A stretch of 6,660 nt of DNA from the NCBI GenBank assembly GCA_965651815.1, contig CBFGTJ010000176.1:1-6660 (forward strand), in the 5' to 3' direction. The position numbers were made by a program, and so were the translations under genes. The notes beneath the pieces are model-generated. The model was not told the DNA's origin. It saw only the letters and a list, made by a program, of their open reading frames with translations, and made no database searches. The stretch is from CBFGTJ01 sp965651815 (GTDB lineage: Bacteria > Actinomycetota > Acidimicrobiia > Acidimicrobiales > Microtrichaceae). The first letter of the stretch is position 1. Each line of letters opens with the position of its first letter. Below are positions 1-5,388 of this stretch, piece after piece.

Positions 1-7
1 TGTCAGC

Positions 8-609
<602 letters not shown>

Positions 610-613
<4 letters not shown>

Positions 614-1749
614 CCGCCACGCCGCCCGGCCCGGAGGTCGCCGACCCGCCGGCCAGGCCGACCAAGCAGGAGCAGCTGCCCGCGGAGGAGGACGCCATCG
701 AGGTGGCACCGGGGGTCCTGCGGCTGCAGCTGCCGATCATGATGCCCGGGCTCGGCCACGTGAACTGCTACCTGCTCGAGGACGGCGACGGCGTCGCCCT
801 GGTCGACCCCGGCCTCCCCGGCCCCGAGTCCCACGCCGAGCTGGTGCGCCGCCTGCGCGCGCTCGGGGTGCCGCCCGAGCGGGTGCACACCGTGCTGGTC
901 ACACACTCCCACCCGGACCACTTCGGCGGCGCGGGGCGGCTGCACGTCGAGCACCGGTCCCGCGTGGTCGCCCACGAGGCGTTCAGCACCCCGTTCGACC
1001 GCGTCGCCTCCCCCGTCGAGGACGACCTCGTCGAGCTCGAGGACCGCACCGACGACGAGGGTGGGAGCCTGCTCGAGGAGGTGCTCTTCGGCGAGGGCGA
1101 CCTCCCGGAGATCCCCGCCCGACCGACCCCGTGGGGCGGCGACGGGATGCGCCCCCGGGCCGAGGAGCTCGCCCACATGCGGACCTGGGACTCGTTCTCC
1201 AAGCAGGGCCTGCTGTCGCTGCACCCGACGCACCGCGTGCAGGACCAGCAGCGCCTGCAGCTGGGGCGCAGGGAGTGGACCGTCGTGCACACCCCCGGCC
1301 ACACCGGCGACCACATCTGCCTGTTCGACCCGGAGTCGGGCACGTTGCTGTCGGGCGACCACGTCCTGCCGACGATCACCCCGCACATCTCGGGCATCTC
1401 ACCGGGTCCCGATGCCCTGTCGCAGTTCTTCTCGGCGCTGCGCCGCGTCGCCGCGATCGAGGGCGTGCGCACGGTGCTGCCGGCGCACGGCCTGCCCTTC
1501 GAGGACCTCGAGGGCCGCGTCGAGGACATCATCGAGCACCACGACCGGCGGCTCGCCACCTTGCGCGGCATCGCGGAGTCGCTCGGCGAGGCGACCGTCA
1601 CCGAGTACTCGCAGCGCCTGTTCCGGGAGCGCTCGTGGGGGCCGATGGCCGAGTCCGAGACCTACGCGCACCTCGAGCACCTGCGCGACGCGGGCGAGGT
1701 GGTCGCCCGGCGCGACGACGACGGCCAGCTGCGCTACCGACCGGCCTGA
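610..1749 (+). CDS. MBL-fold metallohydrolase with winged-helix C-terminus (LACTB2-like)
   Basis: This is a metallo-beta-lactamase-fold hydrolase of 379 aa. The two-metal site is complete: H99, H101, D103 and H104 in THSHPDHFGG, H231 in PGHTGDH, D250 in LSGDH and H293 in PAHG. Residues about 310-379 (from EHHDRRL to LRYRPA) look like the small winged-helix domain that follows the MBL domain in LACTB2-type proteins. Human LACTB2 is a single-strand endoribonuclease, but bacterial relatives are mostly uncharacterised and often labelled hydroxyacylglutathione hydrolase or just MBL-fold. The protein is longer than a typical 280-300 aa LACTB2. Most of the extra length is an acidic stretch between the HxHxDH motif and H231 (roughly 124-210), plus a Pro-rich N-terminus of about 30 residues. 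The ATG shares the ATGA overlap with the orn stop, which supports this start, and no strong Shine-Dalgarno is visible. Fold and metal site are certain; substrate is unknown. Coupling to orn makes an RNA substrate reasonable but unproven. Confidence 0.9.
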
Positions 1750-1773
1750 ACCCGGCGGTTCACCCCGGGCCGG
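1741..1773 (+). terminator. Hairpin across the MBL gene stop codon, possible terminator
   Basis: An outer 6-bp stem (CCGGCC 1741-1746 with GGCCGG 1768-1773) encloses a perfect 6-bp stem, TGAACC (1747-1752) with GGTTCA (1757-1762), and a CGGC loop. Five bases (1763-1767) bulge on the 3' side. The TGA stop (1747-1749) lies within it. No T-run follows, so if it ends the orn-MBL transcript it would be one of the U-tract-poor terminators of GC-rich actinomycetes. The rest of the 1774-1830 spacer shows nothing further. Confidence 0.4.
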
Positions 1774-1830
1774 AGCCCAGTCGACCCCGCCCTCACCGGC
1801 TGCGGGGGCCGCTCGCACATGGATCATCGG

Positions 1831-1868
1831 AAAATCCCTTGCACCGCGCGGGCAAGTGGTGTTCGACT
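1831..1868 (+). promoter_or_regulatory. Candidate WhiB7-responsive promoter of the whiB7-type gene
   Basis: AAAAT at 1831-1835 sits three bases before TTGCAC (1839-1844), a reasonable -35 box. At 18-bp spacing the -10 candidate is TCGACT (1863-1868), which keeps only the outer T's of TANNNT and is weak. Known WhiB7 promoters carry a short AT-rich element directly upstream of the -35 hexamer, read by the WhiB7 AT-hook while its Fe-S domain holds sigma-A region 4. I found no other AAAA run on the + strand of this GC-rich window. A weak -10 suits an activator-dependent promoter. Transcription would start near 1875. The AT element is clear; the -10 assignment is tentative. Confidence 0.5.
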
Positions 1869-1924
1869 CTTCGGAGCACCTCTCCGTCGCGCCGCGGCGG
1901 TCGAGACCGGAAACGGGAACTTCG

Positions 1925-2104
1925 ATGGACCAGATGACGCACACCCATCCGAACGCCACCTGGCGCTCGGATGCGGCGCGCCTGCGTTCGCACATGTTCC
2001 CGTGCCCGACCGAGCGCGGCATCGAGGGCGGCAACAAGCCGGCCATCGAGATGGTGGCCTTCTGCGCCACCCACCAGACCCGACGGGGAGTCCCTTCGCC
2101 GTAG
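1925..2104 (+). CDS. 59-aa upstream ORF in the whiB7 leader
   Basis: This small ORF begins MDQMTHTHPN and ends in GVPSP. It has a modest Shine-Dalgarno (GGGA, 1915-1918) seven bases before the ATG; a second ATG lies at 1934. It appears genuinely coding: nearly every codon ends in G or C through residue 52, the pattern of the confirmed genes here. The protein is soluble and basic, with two cysteines in CPTE (C27) and FCATH (C47), several histidines (H6, H8, H23, H50), and a GIEGGNKPAIE segment between the cysteines. I do not recognise it. Position supports a regulatory upstream ORF: it lies wholly within the leader, ends 33 nt before a strong terminator, and is followed by the WhiB7-type gene. 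Its last codons become unusual (CGA CGG GGA GTC CCT TCG CCG, then TAG), which could slow ribosomes near the stop. A separate function for the peptide, such as metal binding through the Cys/His residues, is possible but unproven. Confidence 0.7.
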   Translation: MDQMTHTHPNATWRSDAARLRSHMFPCPTERGIEGGNKPAIEMVAFCATHQTRRGVPSP

Positions 2105-2137
2105 GCCCACCGGCCGCAGCGACAGGCACCGACTCAG

Positions 2138-2174
2138 AACCGCCGGGTGAGCACCCGGCGGTTTCTTCGCTTTT
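2138..2174 (+). terminator. Strong intrinsic terminator inside the whiB7 leader
   Basis: AACCGCCGGGTG (2138-2149) is perfectly complementary to CACCCGGCGGTT (2152-2163), giving an 11-bp stem with a four-base loop if the closing pair opens. T-rich sequence follows (TTTCTT 2162-2167, TTTT 2171-2174), the richest T tract in the window. It lies after a short ORF and 75 nt before the regulator's ATG. It could simply end a monocistronic small gene, but its position within a WhiB7-type leader makes a conditional attenuator more likely. Confidence 0.85.
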
Positions 2175-2236
2175 CGCCCGCACACGTGGCTCACCCGGCC
2201 GGAGCACCAGACCACCACCACCCAGCAACCGGAACC

Positions 2237-2242
2237 GAGGAG
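2237..2242 (+). promoter_or_regulatory. Shine-Dalgarno of the whiB7-type gene
   Basis: GAGGAG lies six bases before the ATG at 2249. It is the best ribosome-binding site in the window and decides this start over the GTG at 2147, which falls inside the terminator hairpin. The upstream stretch of ACC/CAC triplets should be poorly structured and leave the site open once the terminator is passed. Confidence 0.8.
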
Positions 2243-2248
2243 ACCACC

Positions 2249-2611
2249 ATGACGACGCTCGAAGCCCGCCCCGAACCCCTGGACCTGCTCGAGGGGCTCG
2301 TGCAGGCCGATCGGTGGATCCTCGACGCGGCGTGCCGCGACCGCGACACCGCGGAGTTCTTCTCCGTCGAGCTCGACGACGTCGCCGCCGCCAAGCGGGT
2401 CTGCCTCGACTGCCCCGTGCGGCGGCGATGTCTCGACGCCGCGGTCGAACGCGGCGAGCAGTACGGGGTCTGGGGTGGCCACCTGTTCGTCGCCGGCCGG
2501 ATCGTCCTGTCGAAGCGGCGCCGGGGGCGGCCACCCCGCAACCCCCGCCCCGGGGACCAGCTCCCCGAGGTCGAGGTCCCCGAGGCCTACCGGCCGCTCG
2601 TGTCGGCCTGA
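2249..2611 (+). CDS. whiB7: WhiB7/WblC-type iron-sulfur transcription factor
   Basis: This is a 120-aa WhiB-like protein. Four cysteines for the [4Fe-4S] cluster are present: C29, C52, C55 and C61 (C-x22-C-x2-C-x5-C). They are followed by the GVWGG turn (73-77), which contacts sigma-A region 4 in the WhiB7 structures. Next come HLFVAGRIVLSKRRRGRPPR (78-97), closely parallel to the M. tuberculosis WhiB7 segment leading to its AT-hook. The hook core RGRP (92-95) is intact. The AT-hook separates WhiB7/WblC from the other WhiB classes. WhiB7 activates resistance genes (efflux, ribosome protection, drug modification) and its own promoter in response to ribosome-targeting drugs and amino-acid stress. 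A 23-residue acidic and proline-rich tail follows the hook and is longer than in the mycobacterial protein. No resistance genes lie nearby, so any targets are elsewhere. The family is certain and the WhiB7 subclass very likely. Confidence 0.9.
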   Translation: MTTLEARPEPLDLLEGLVQADRWILDAACRDRDTAEFFSVELDDVAAAKRVCLDCPVRRRCLDAAVERGEQYGVWGGHLFVAGRIVLSKRRRGRPPRNPRPGDQLPEVEVPEAYRPLVSA

Positions 2612-2640
2612 GCCGGCACGAGCGGACCACGAGTCCCCCG

Positions 2641-2683
2641 GGAGGTGGCGGGTCCACCATCGGCGGGCCCGCCACCCGCCTCC
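2641..2683 (+). terminator. Hairpin downstream of the whiB7-type gene, possible terminator
   Basis: GGTGGCGGG (2644-2652) pairs perfectly with CCCGCCACC (2668-2676) around a 15-nt loop. GGA (2641-2643) can pair with TCC (2681-2683) across a four-base bulge. No T-run follows. It lies 30 nt after the regulator's stop and before the next promoter, which fits transcription termination. An alternative register through the palindromic GGCGGGCCCGCC (2662-2673) is possible. Confidence 0.5.
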
Positions 2684-2735
2684 ACCAGCCCGGTCCGGGC
2701 GCAGTGACACGGTGATCAGCAACGCCCCTCGCGAC

Positions 2736-2764
2736 CTGACCACTGGCGCCCGGATCGGTACGGT
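2736..2764 (+). promoter_or_regulatory. Candidate promoter of the tlpA-ccdA unit
   Basis: CTGACC (2736-2741) as -35 and TACGGT (2759-2764, matching TANNNT) as -10 are separated by exactly 17 bp. Transcription would start near 2771, giving a leader of about 90 nt before the ATG at 2860. This is the best sigma-70-type match in the gap between the regulator and the thioredoxin gene. The rest of that gap (2684-2735) shows nothing I can name. Confidence 0.55.
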
Positions 2765-2794
2765 GGCTGCACCCGGTTCGAGCCGGGTGCAGCC
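2765..2794 (+). repeat. Perfect 12-bp inverted repeat at the predicted transcription start
   Basis: GGCTGCACCCGG (2765-2776) and CCGGGTGCAGCC (2783-2794) are exact reverse complements around TTCGAG. The left arm begins directly after the -10 box and the symmetry centre is about 8 bases beyond the predicted start. That placement fits a dimeric repressor's operator, or a stable hairpin at the 5' end of the mRNA. No T-run follows, so termination is unlikely. The symmetry is directly seen; the operator role is inferred. Confidence 0.65.
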
Positions 2795-2859
2795 CGACCG
2801 GTCCGGCGATCGCGAACCCCGCGGTGGCTCGGCCGGTCCCGCGAGCCGGAGCCTCCCGC

Positions 2860-3579
2860 ATGCCGGACACCCCACCGCCCGCCGCCGACCCCGGCGACGG
2901 GCAGCACGAGGCGACAACCGACACCCGGAGCCCTGACCGACCCGGGAGCGCCGCGCCGCGGCGGCGGCTGCCGTTCGGTCCCTTCGGCATGCTCCTCACC
3001 ACCGCGGTCGCGCTCGTGGCGGCGGTCGCCGCCGGCGCGGTCGTCCAGGGCCTGGTGGACGACGACGACGGCGGTGCGGTCCCCATCCAGGAAGCGCTCG
3101 ACGGCTCCGCCACCGCGCCGCTGGTGCTGGACGGCTCGGCCCGCGCCGAGGTCGGCTCCCCCGCACCCGACGTGCTCCTCGAGTACCTCGACGGCGGCAG
3201 CGAGCAGCTCGCGGAGGTCGCCGGCCGGGGCACCCCGGTGGTGCTCAACTTCTGGGCGTCGACCTGCGTGCCGTGCCTCAAGGAGATGCCCGCGTTCGAG
3301 GAGGTGCACGGCCGCTACTCCGACGACGAGGTCCGCTTCATCGGCATCGACGTGGCGGACACCGAGCAGGCCGGGCGCGACATGGTCGAGAAGACCGGCG
3401 TCACCTACCCGAACGCCCGGGACCCCCGCGCCGAGATCTTCGCCGCGTACGGCGGCATCGCGCTCCCCCGCACCGTGCTGATCGGCGGCGACGGCACGGT
3501 CCTCGCCACCCACAGCGGGGAGCTCACCGCGCAGGAGCTCACCGACCTCCTCGCGGAGCACGACCTGGTCCCGGTCTGA
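2860..3579 (+). CDS. Membrane-anchored TlpA/ResA-type thiol-disulfide oxidoreductase
   Basis: This 239-aa protein is a thioredoxin-fold reductase tethered outside the cytoplasmic membrane. The order is a disordered Pro/Asp-rich cytoplasmic N-terminus (1-33), basic RRR (34-36), one membrane segment (about 43-64, Leu/Ala/Val-rich), an acidic linker (DDDD 67-70), then an AhpC/TSA-Redoxin-type domain (about 98-235). The active site is WASTCVPC, with C136 and C139 the only cysteines. The cis-proline is P203 in ALPRTVLI. Proteins of this type reduce haem-binding cysteines of apocytochrome c or other exported disulfides, using electrons supplied by CcdA. The ATG at 2860 is preferred because GGAG (2848-2851) lies eight bases upstream. 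An in-frame GTG at 2824 would add 12 residues. The stop overlaps the ccdA start by one base, so the two are almost certainly co-translated. The exact substrate cannot be read from sequence. Confidence 0.92.
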   Translation: MPDTPPPAADPGDGQHEATTDTRSPDRPGSAAPRRRLPFGPFGMLLTTAVALVAAVAAGAVVQGLVDDDDGGAVPIQEALDGSATAPLVLDGSARAEVGSPAPDVLLEYLDGGSEQLAEVAGRGTPVVLNFWASTCVPCLKEMPAFEEVHGRYSDDEVRFIGIDVADTEQAGRDMVEKTGVTYPNARDPRAEIFAAYGGIALPRTVLIGGDGTVLATHSGELTAQELTDLLAEHDLVPV

Positions 3580-4508
3580 TGGGCCCGGAGCTGGCGCTCG
3601 CGTTCTCGGCGGGGATGGTCGCCACCGTCAACCCGTGCGGGTTCGCGCTGCTGCCGGCCTACCTGTCCTACTTCCTCGGCCTCGACGACACCGGTGGCGG
3701 GTCGCCCGGCACGGCGACGGACGTGCGGCACGCACCGGTGGTGCGCGCCCTGGCGGTGAGCTCGGCGGTGACCGCCGGGTTCCTCGTCGTGTTCGGGGTC
3801 ATGGGCTTCGCGTGGTCGTCGATCTCGGGGCTGATCGGCACCCGCCTGCCCTGGTTCACCCTCGTGGTCGGGGTCGTCCTCGTCGTGCTCGGCATCGCGA
3901 TGCTGCGCGGGTTCGAGCCAGTGCTGCGCCTGCCGCGGCTGCAGCTGTCGGACAACGGCCGCCAGCTCAGCTCGATGTTCCTCTACGGCGTGTCGTACGC
4001 GATCGCGTCGCTCAGCTGCACGATCCCGATCTTCATCGGCATCGTGTCGACCACCCTCGAGCGCCGCAGCTTCGTCGCGGGCGTCGCGACCTTCGTGGCC
4101 TACGGGCTCGGCATGGGCATGACGCTGGGCATCCTCACGATGGCGGTGGCGCTCGCCCGCTCGGGGATCGTGCGGAGCTTCCGCAGGGTGCTCCCCCACG
4201 TCAACACGATCTCCGGCGTGTTCCTCGTCGTCGCCGGCGCGTTCGTCGGCTACTACGCGTGGGTCGAGCTGCGGGAGCTGGACTCGGGCCGCTCCAGCGC
4301 GGTGGTGTCCTGGTCCCGCGACGTGCAGGGCACCCTCCAGCGGTGGGTGGAGGACATCGGCGGCGGACGGCTCGCGCTCGCCGCGCTGATCGTGATCGTC
4401 GCCGCGCTCGCCATCACCTGGATCATGCGGTCGGGTGGCGCCCCGACCGAGCGCGGGGACGCCCGTCCGCCGCTCGACCCGGTCGACCCGGACACGACCC
4501 GCAGCTGA
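3579..4508 (+). CDS. ccdA: CcdA-type transmembrane thiol-disulfide electron carrier
   Basis: This 309-aa polytopic membrane protein of the CcdA/DsbD transmembrane family carries electrons from cytoplasmic thioredoxin to extracytoplasmic thioredoxin-like proteins. There are exactly two cysteines: C20 in the TM1 motif NPCGF, and C147 in SLSCTIP in the fourth hydrophobic segment. These are the redox pair expected of CcdA. Hydrophobic segments lie at about 5-32, 57-80, 92-112, 135-158, 166-193, 209-228 and 267-285. The first six match the CcdA core and the seventh is extra, with a hydrophilic stretch of about 35 residues before it (roughly 229-266) and a Pro/Asp-rich tail (286-309). The ATG shares its A with the upstream TGA (TGATG), coupling it to the TlpA-type gene, its natural partner. 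No ccsA/ccsB (resB/resC) genes are in the window, so cytochrome c maturation is plausible but not shown. The 4509-4553 spacer after it has no clear terminator. Confidence 0.92.
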   Translation: MGPELALAFSAGMVATVNPCGFALLPAYLSYFLGLDDTGGGSPGTATDVRHAPVVRALAVSSAVTAGFLVVFGVMGFAWSSISGLIGTRLPWFTLVVGVVLVVLGIAMLRGFEPVLRLPRLQLSDNGRQLSSMFLYGVSYAIASLSCTIPIFIGIVSTTLERRSFVAGVATFVAYGLGMGMTLGILTMAVALARSGIVRSFRRVLPHVNTISGVFLVVAGAFVGYYAWVELRELDSGRSSAVVSWSRDVQGTLQRWVEDIGGGRLALAALIVIVAALAITWIMRSGGAPTERGDARPPLDPVDPDTTRS

Positions 4509-4553
4509 GGGCCGGGCCTGCTGTCGGTCGGTCGCCCCGCGCCGGCCGCGATC

Positions 4554-4583
4554 GTGACAGGCGGACCGGCGAGCACCTAGGTT
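4554..4583 (+). promoter_or_regulatory. Promoter of the LCIB-like gene, giving a leaderless mRNA
   Basis: GTGACA (4554-4559) resembles the -35 consensus and TAGGTT (4578-4583) matches TANNNT, with an 18-bp spacer. The -10 box ends eight bases before the GTG at 4592, so transcription should begin at or within two bases of the start codon. No Shine-Dalgarno precedes the GTG (the spacer reads GCCGCCCC). Leaderless genes with this TANNNT spacing are common in actinomycetes. Confidence 0.7.
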
Positions 4584-4591
4584 GCCGCCCC

Positions 4592-5314
4592 GTGTACCGC
4601 CGAGCTCTCGAGCAGGCTTTCCCCGACGCCCTGCCCGTCGATGCCTACCTGGGCCGAGTGCACTCGGCCGTCGCGCCGCTCGGGTTCACCCGGGACCGCA
4701 CCTTCGCGGCGGTGTCGATCTGCCGCGACGAGCTGACCCAGGGGCTCGTCGGCGCCGTCGGGCGCCGGTGGGACCCGCCGTTCAGCCTCGGCGGGCTGGG
4801 GGCCCTGCCCTCGCTGGGCCGCACCGGATGGCAGGCGGCGCTGTCGCACGTGCCGGACGTCGATGGCCGCGGGCACCTGCTCGTGTTCGGCATGCCGCAC
4901 CTGGGCATCGACCCCGACGGGGTGCTCGGCCAGAGCCTCCGCTCGTTCCAGCACCACCCCACCCCGACGTGCGGGGCGATGACCGCGCTCCTGCACGGGC
5001 TGCGCCACGGCTTCCCGCCCGTCCCGGAGGGGCTCGACGACCACGAGGCCGAACGGCTCCGCCGCCTCGTCGACGCCCAGCGCGACGAGCTGCCCCACGA
5101 CCTCGTCGAGCTCACGAAGCTCGCGGTGGCCGCGGTCGACGCCGAGATGTGGGCGGAGCTCGACGCGCTGCGGGCGAGCGACGAGATGGACGTCGCGGTG
5201 TTCTGCGGCATCCAGGTGCACCTGCCCGACCTGACCGACCACATCGTCGGGATGACCGGCGCGTTCCAGGGCGCGGACGGGGTGCGCCGCCCACTCGCCC
5301 TCCCCACCGACTGA
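4592..5314 (+). CDS. LCIB-type (beta-CA-fold) carbonic anhydrase-like protein
   Basis: This 240-aa protein resembles the LCIB/LCIC family, the limiting-CO2-inducible proteins of algae and diatoms that adopt a beta-carbonic-anhydrase fold. The recognisable blocks are SICRDE (42-47), LGGLGALPSLGRTGW (66-80), SHVPD (85-89), LLVFGMPHLGI (96-106) and TCGAM (126-130). The likely zinc ligands are C44, H103 and C127, with R45/D46 forming the Asp-Arg dyad, as in active LCIB homologues. All three ligands are present, so hydration of CO2 is plausible, but some LCIB homologues show no activity in vitro. A third cysteine, C205, lies in VFCGIQVH near the C-terminus. There is no signal peptide or membrane segment, so it should be cytoplasmic. 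The GTG at 4592 is chosen from promoter spacing. It stands alone between the tlpA-ccdA unit and the convergent pdxH. The family call rests on motif memory. Confidence 0.8.
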   Translation: MYRRALEQAFPDALPVDAYLGRVHSAVAPLGFTRDRTFAAVSICRDELTQGLVGAVGRRWDPPFSLGGLGALPSLGRTGWQAALSHVPDVDGRGHLLVFGMPHLGIDPDGVLGQSLRSFQHHPTPTCGAMTALLHGLRHGFPPVPEGLDDHEAERLRRLVDAQRDELPHDLVELTKLAVAAVDAEMWAELDALRASDEMDVAVFCGIQVHLPDLTDHIVGMTGAFQGADGVRRPLALPTD

Positions 5315-5338
5315 GCCGCGCCACCTCCGAACTGTTCA

Positions 5339-5368
5339 CCGGAAGTGAGGGCGGACCCGCAGTTCCGG
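5339..5368. terminator. Weak hairpin between convergent genes
   Basis: CCGGAA (5339-5344) pairs with TTCCGG (5363-5368). A short inner GCG/CGC stem (5351-5353 with 5358-5360) can stack inside, with unpaired bases on both sides. It sits in the 74-bp gap between the ends of the LCIB-like gene and pdxH, where a shared bidirectional terminator would be expected. There is no T-run on either strand, so the call is weak. Confidence 0.3.
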
Positions 5369-5388
5369 GCAACAGAACGGGGTGGGGG

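Larger units (their letters stand above)
1875..2248 (+). promoter_or_regulatory. Long attenuator-type 5' leader of the whiB7-type gene
   Basis: About 375 nt separate the predicted transcription start from the regulator's ATG. In order they contain a 50-nt 5' segment, a 59-codon ORF (1925-2104), a 33-nt linker, an intrinsic terminator (2138-2174), and a pyrimidine/A-rich stretch with few G residues (about 2206-2236) running into the Shine-Dalgarno. In mycobacterial whiB7 and Streptomyces wblC, a long leader with an upstream ORF and a Rho-independent terminator couples ribosome inhibition to read-through. The parts and their order here match that plan. A competing fold is visible: 2108-2114, just after the upstream ORF stop, can pair with 2142-2149 of the terminator's left arm with one bulged G (2147). 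A 7-nt segment, CGGCGGT at 1895-1901, is complementary to 2139-2145. The leader function is inferred from architecture. Confidence 0.65.

Noticed and set aside
2771..2790. tRNA-like GGTTCGAG T-loop signature
   Set aside because: The T-loop string is there, but placing it as a T-arm leaves mismatched stem positions (2775 against 2785), and no acceptor, D or anticodon arms surround it. It is the loop of the inverted repeat.
2712..2936. Possible small gene starting at GTG 2712
   Set aside because: It has no Shine-Dalgarno, overlaps the promoter, the palindrome and the start of the thioredoxin gene, and is compositionally unlike the real genes.
1824..3281. Long open frame of 485 codons on the - strand
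   Set aside because: It crosses the leader, the WhiB gene, the intergenic gap and the thioredoxin gene, is extremely Arg/Pro/Gly-rich, and has no recognisable domain: a product of GC-rich DNA lacking stops opposite real genes.
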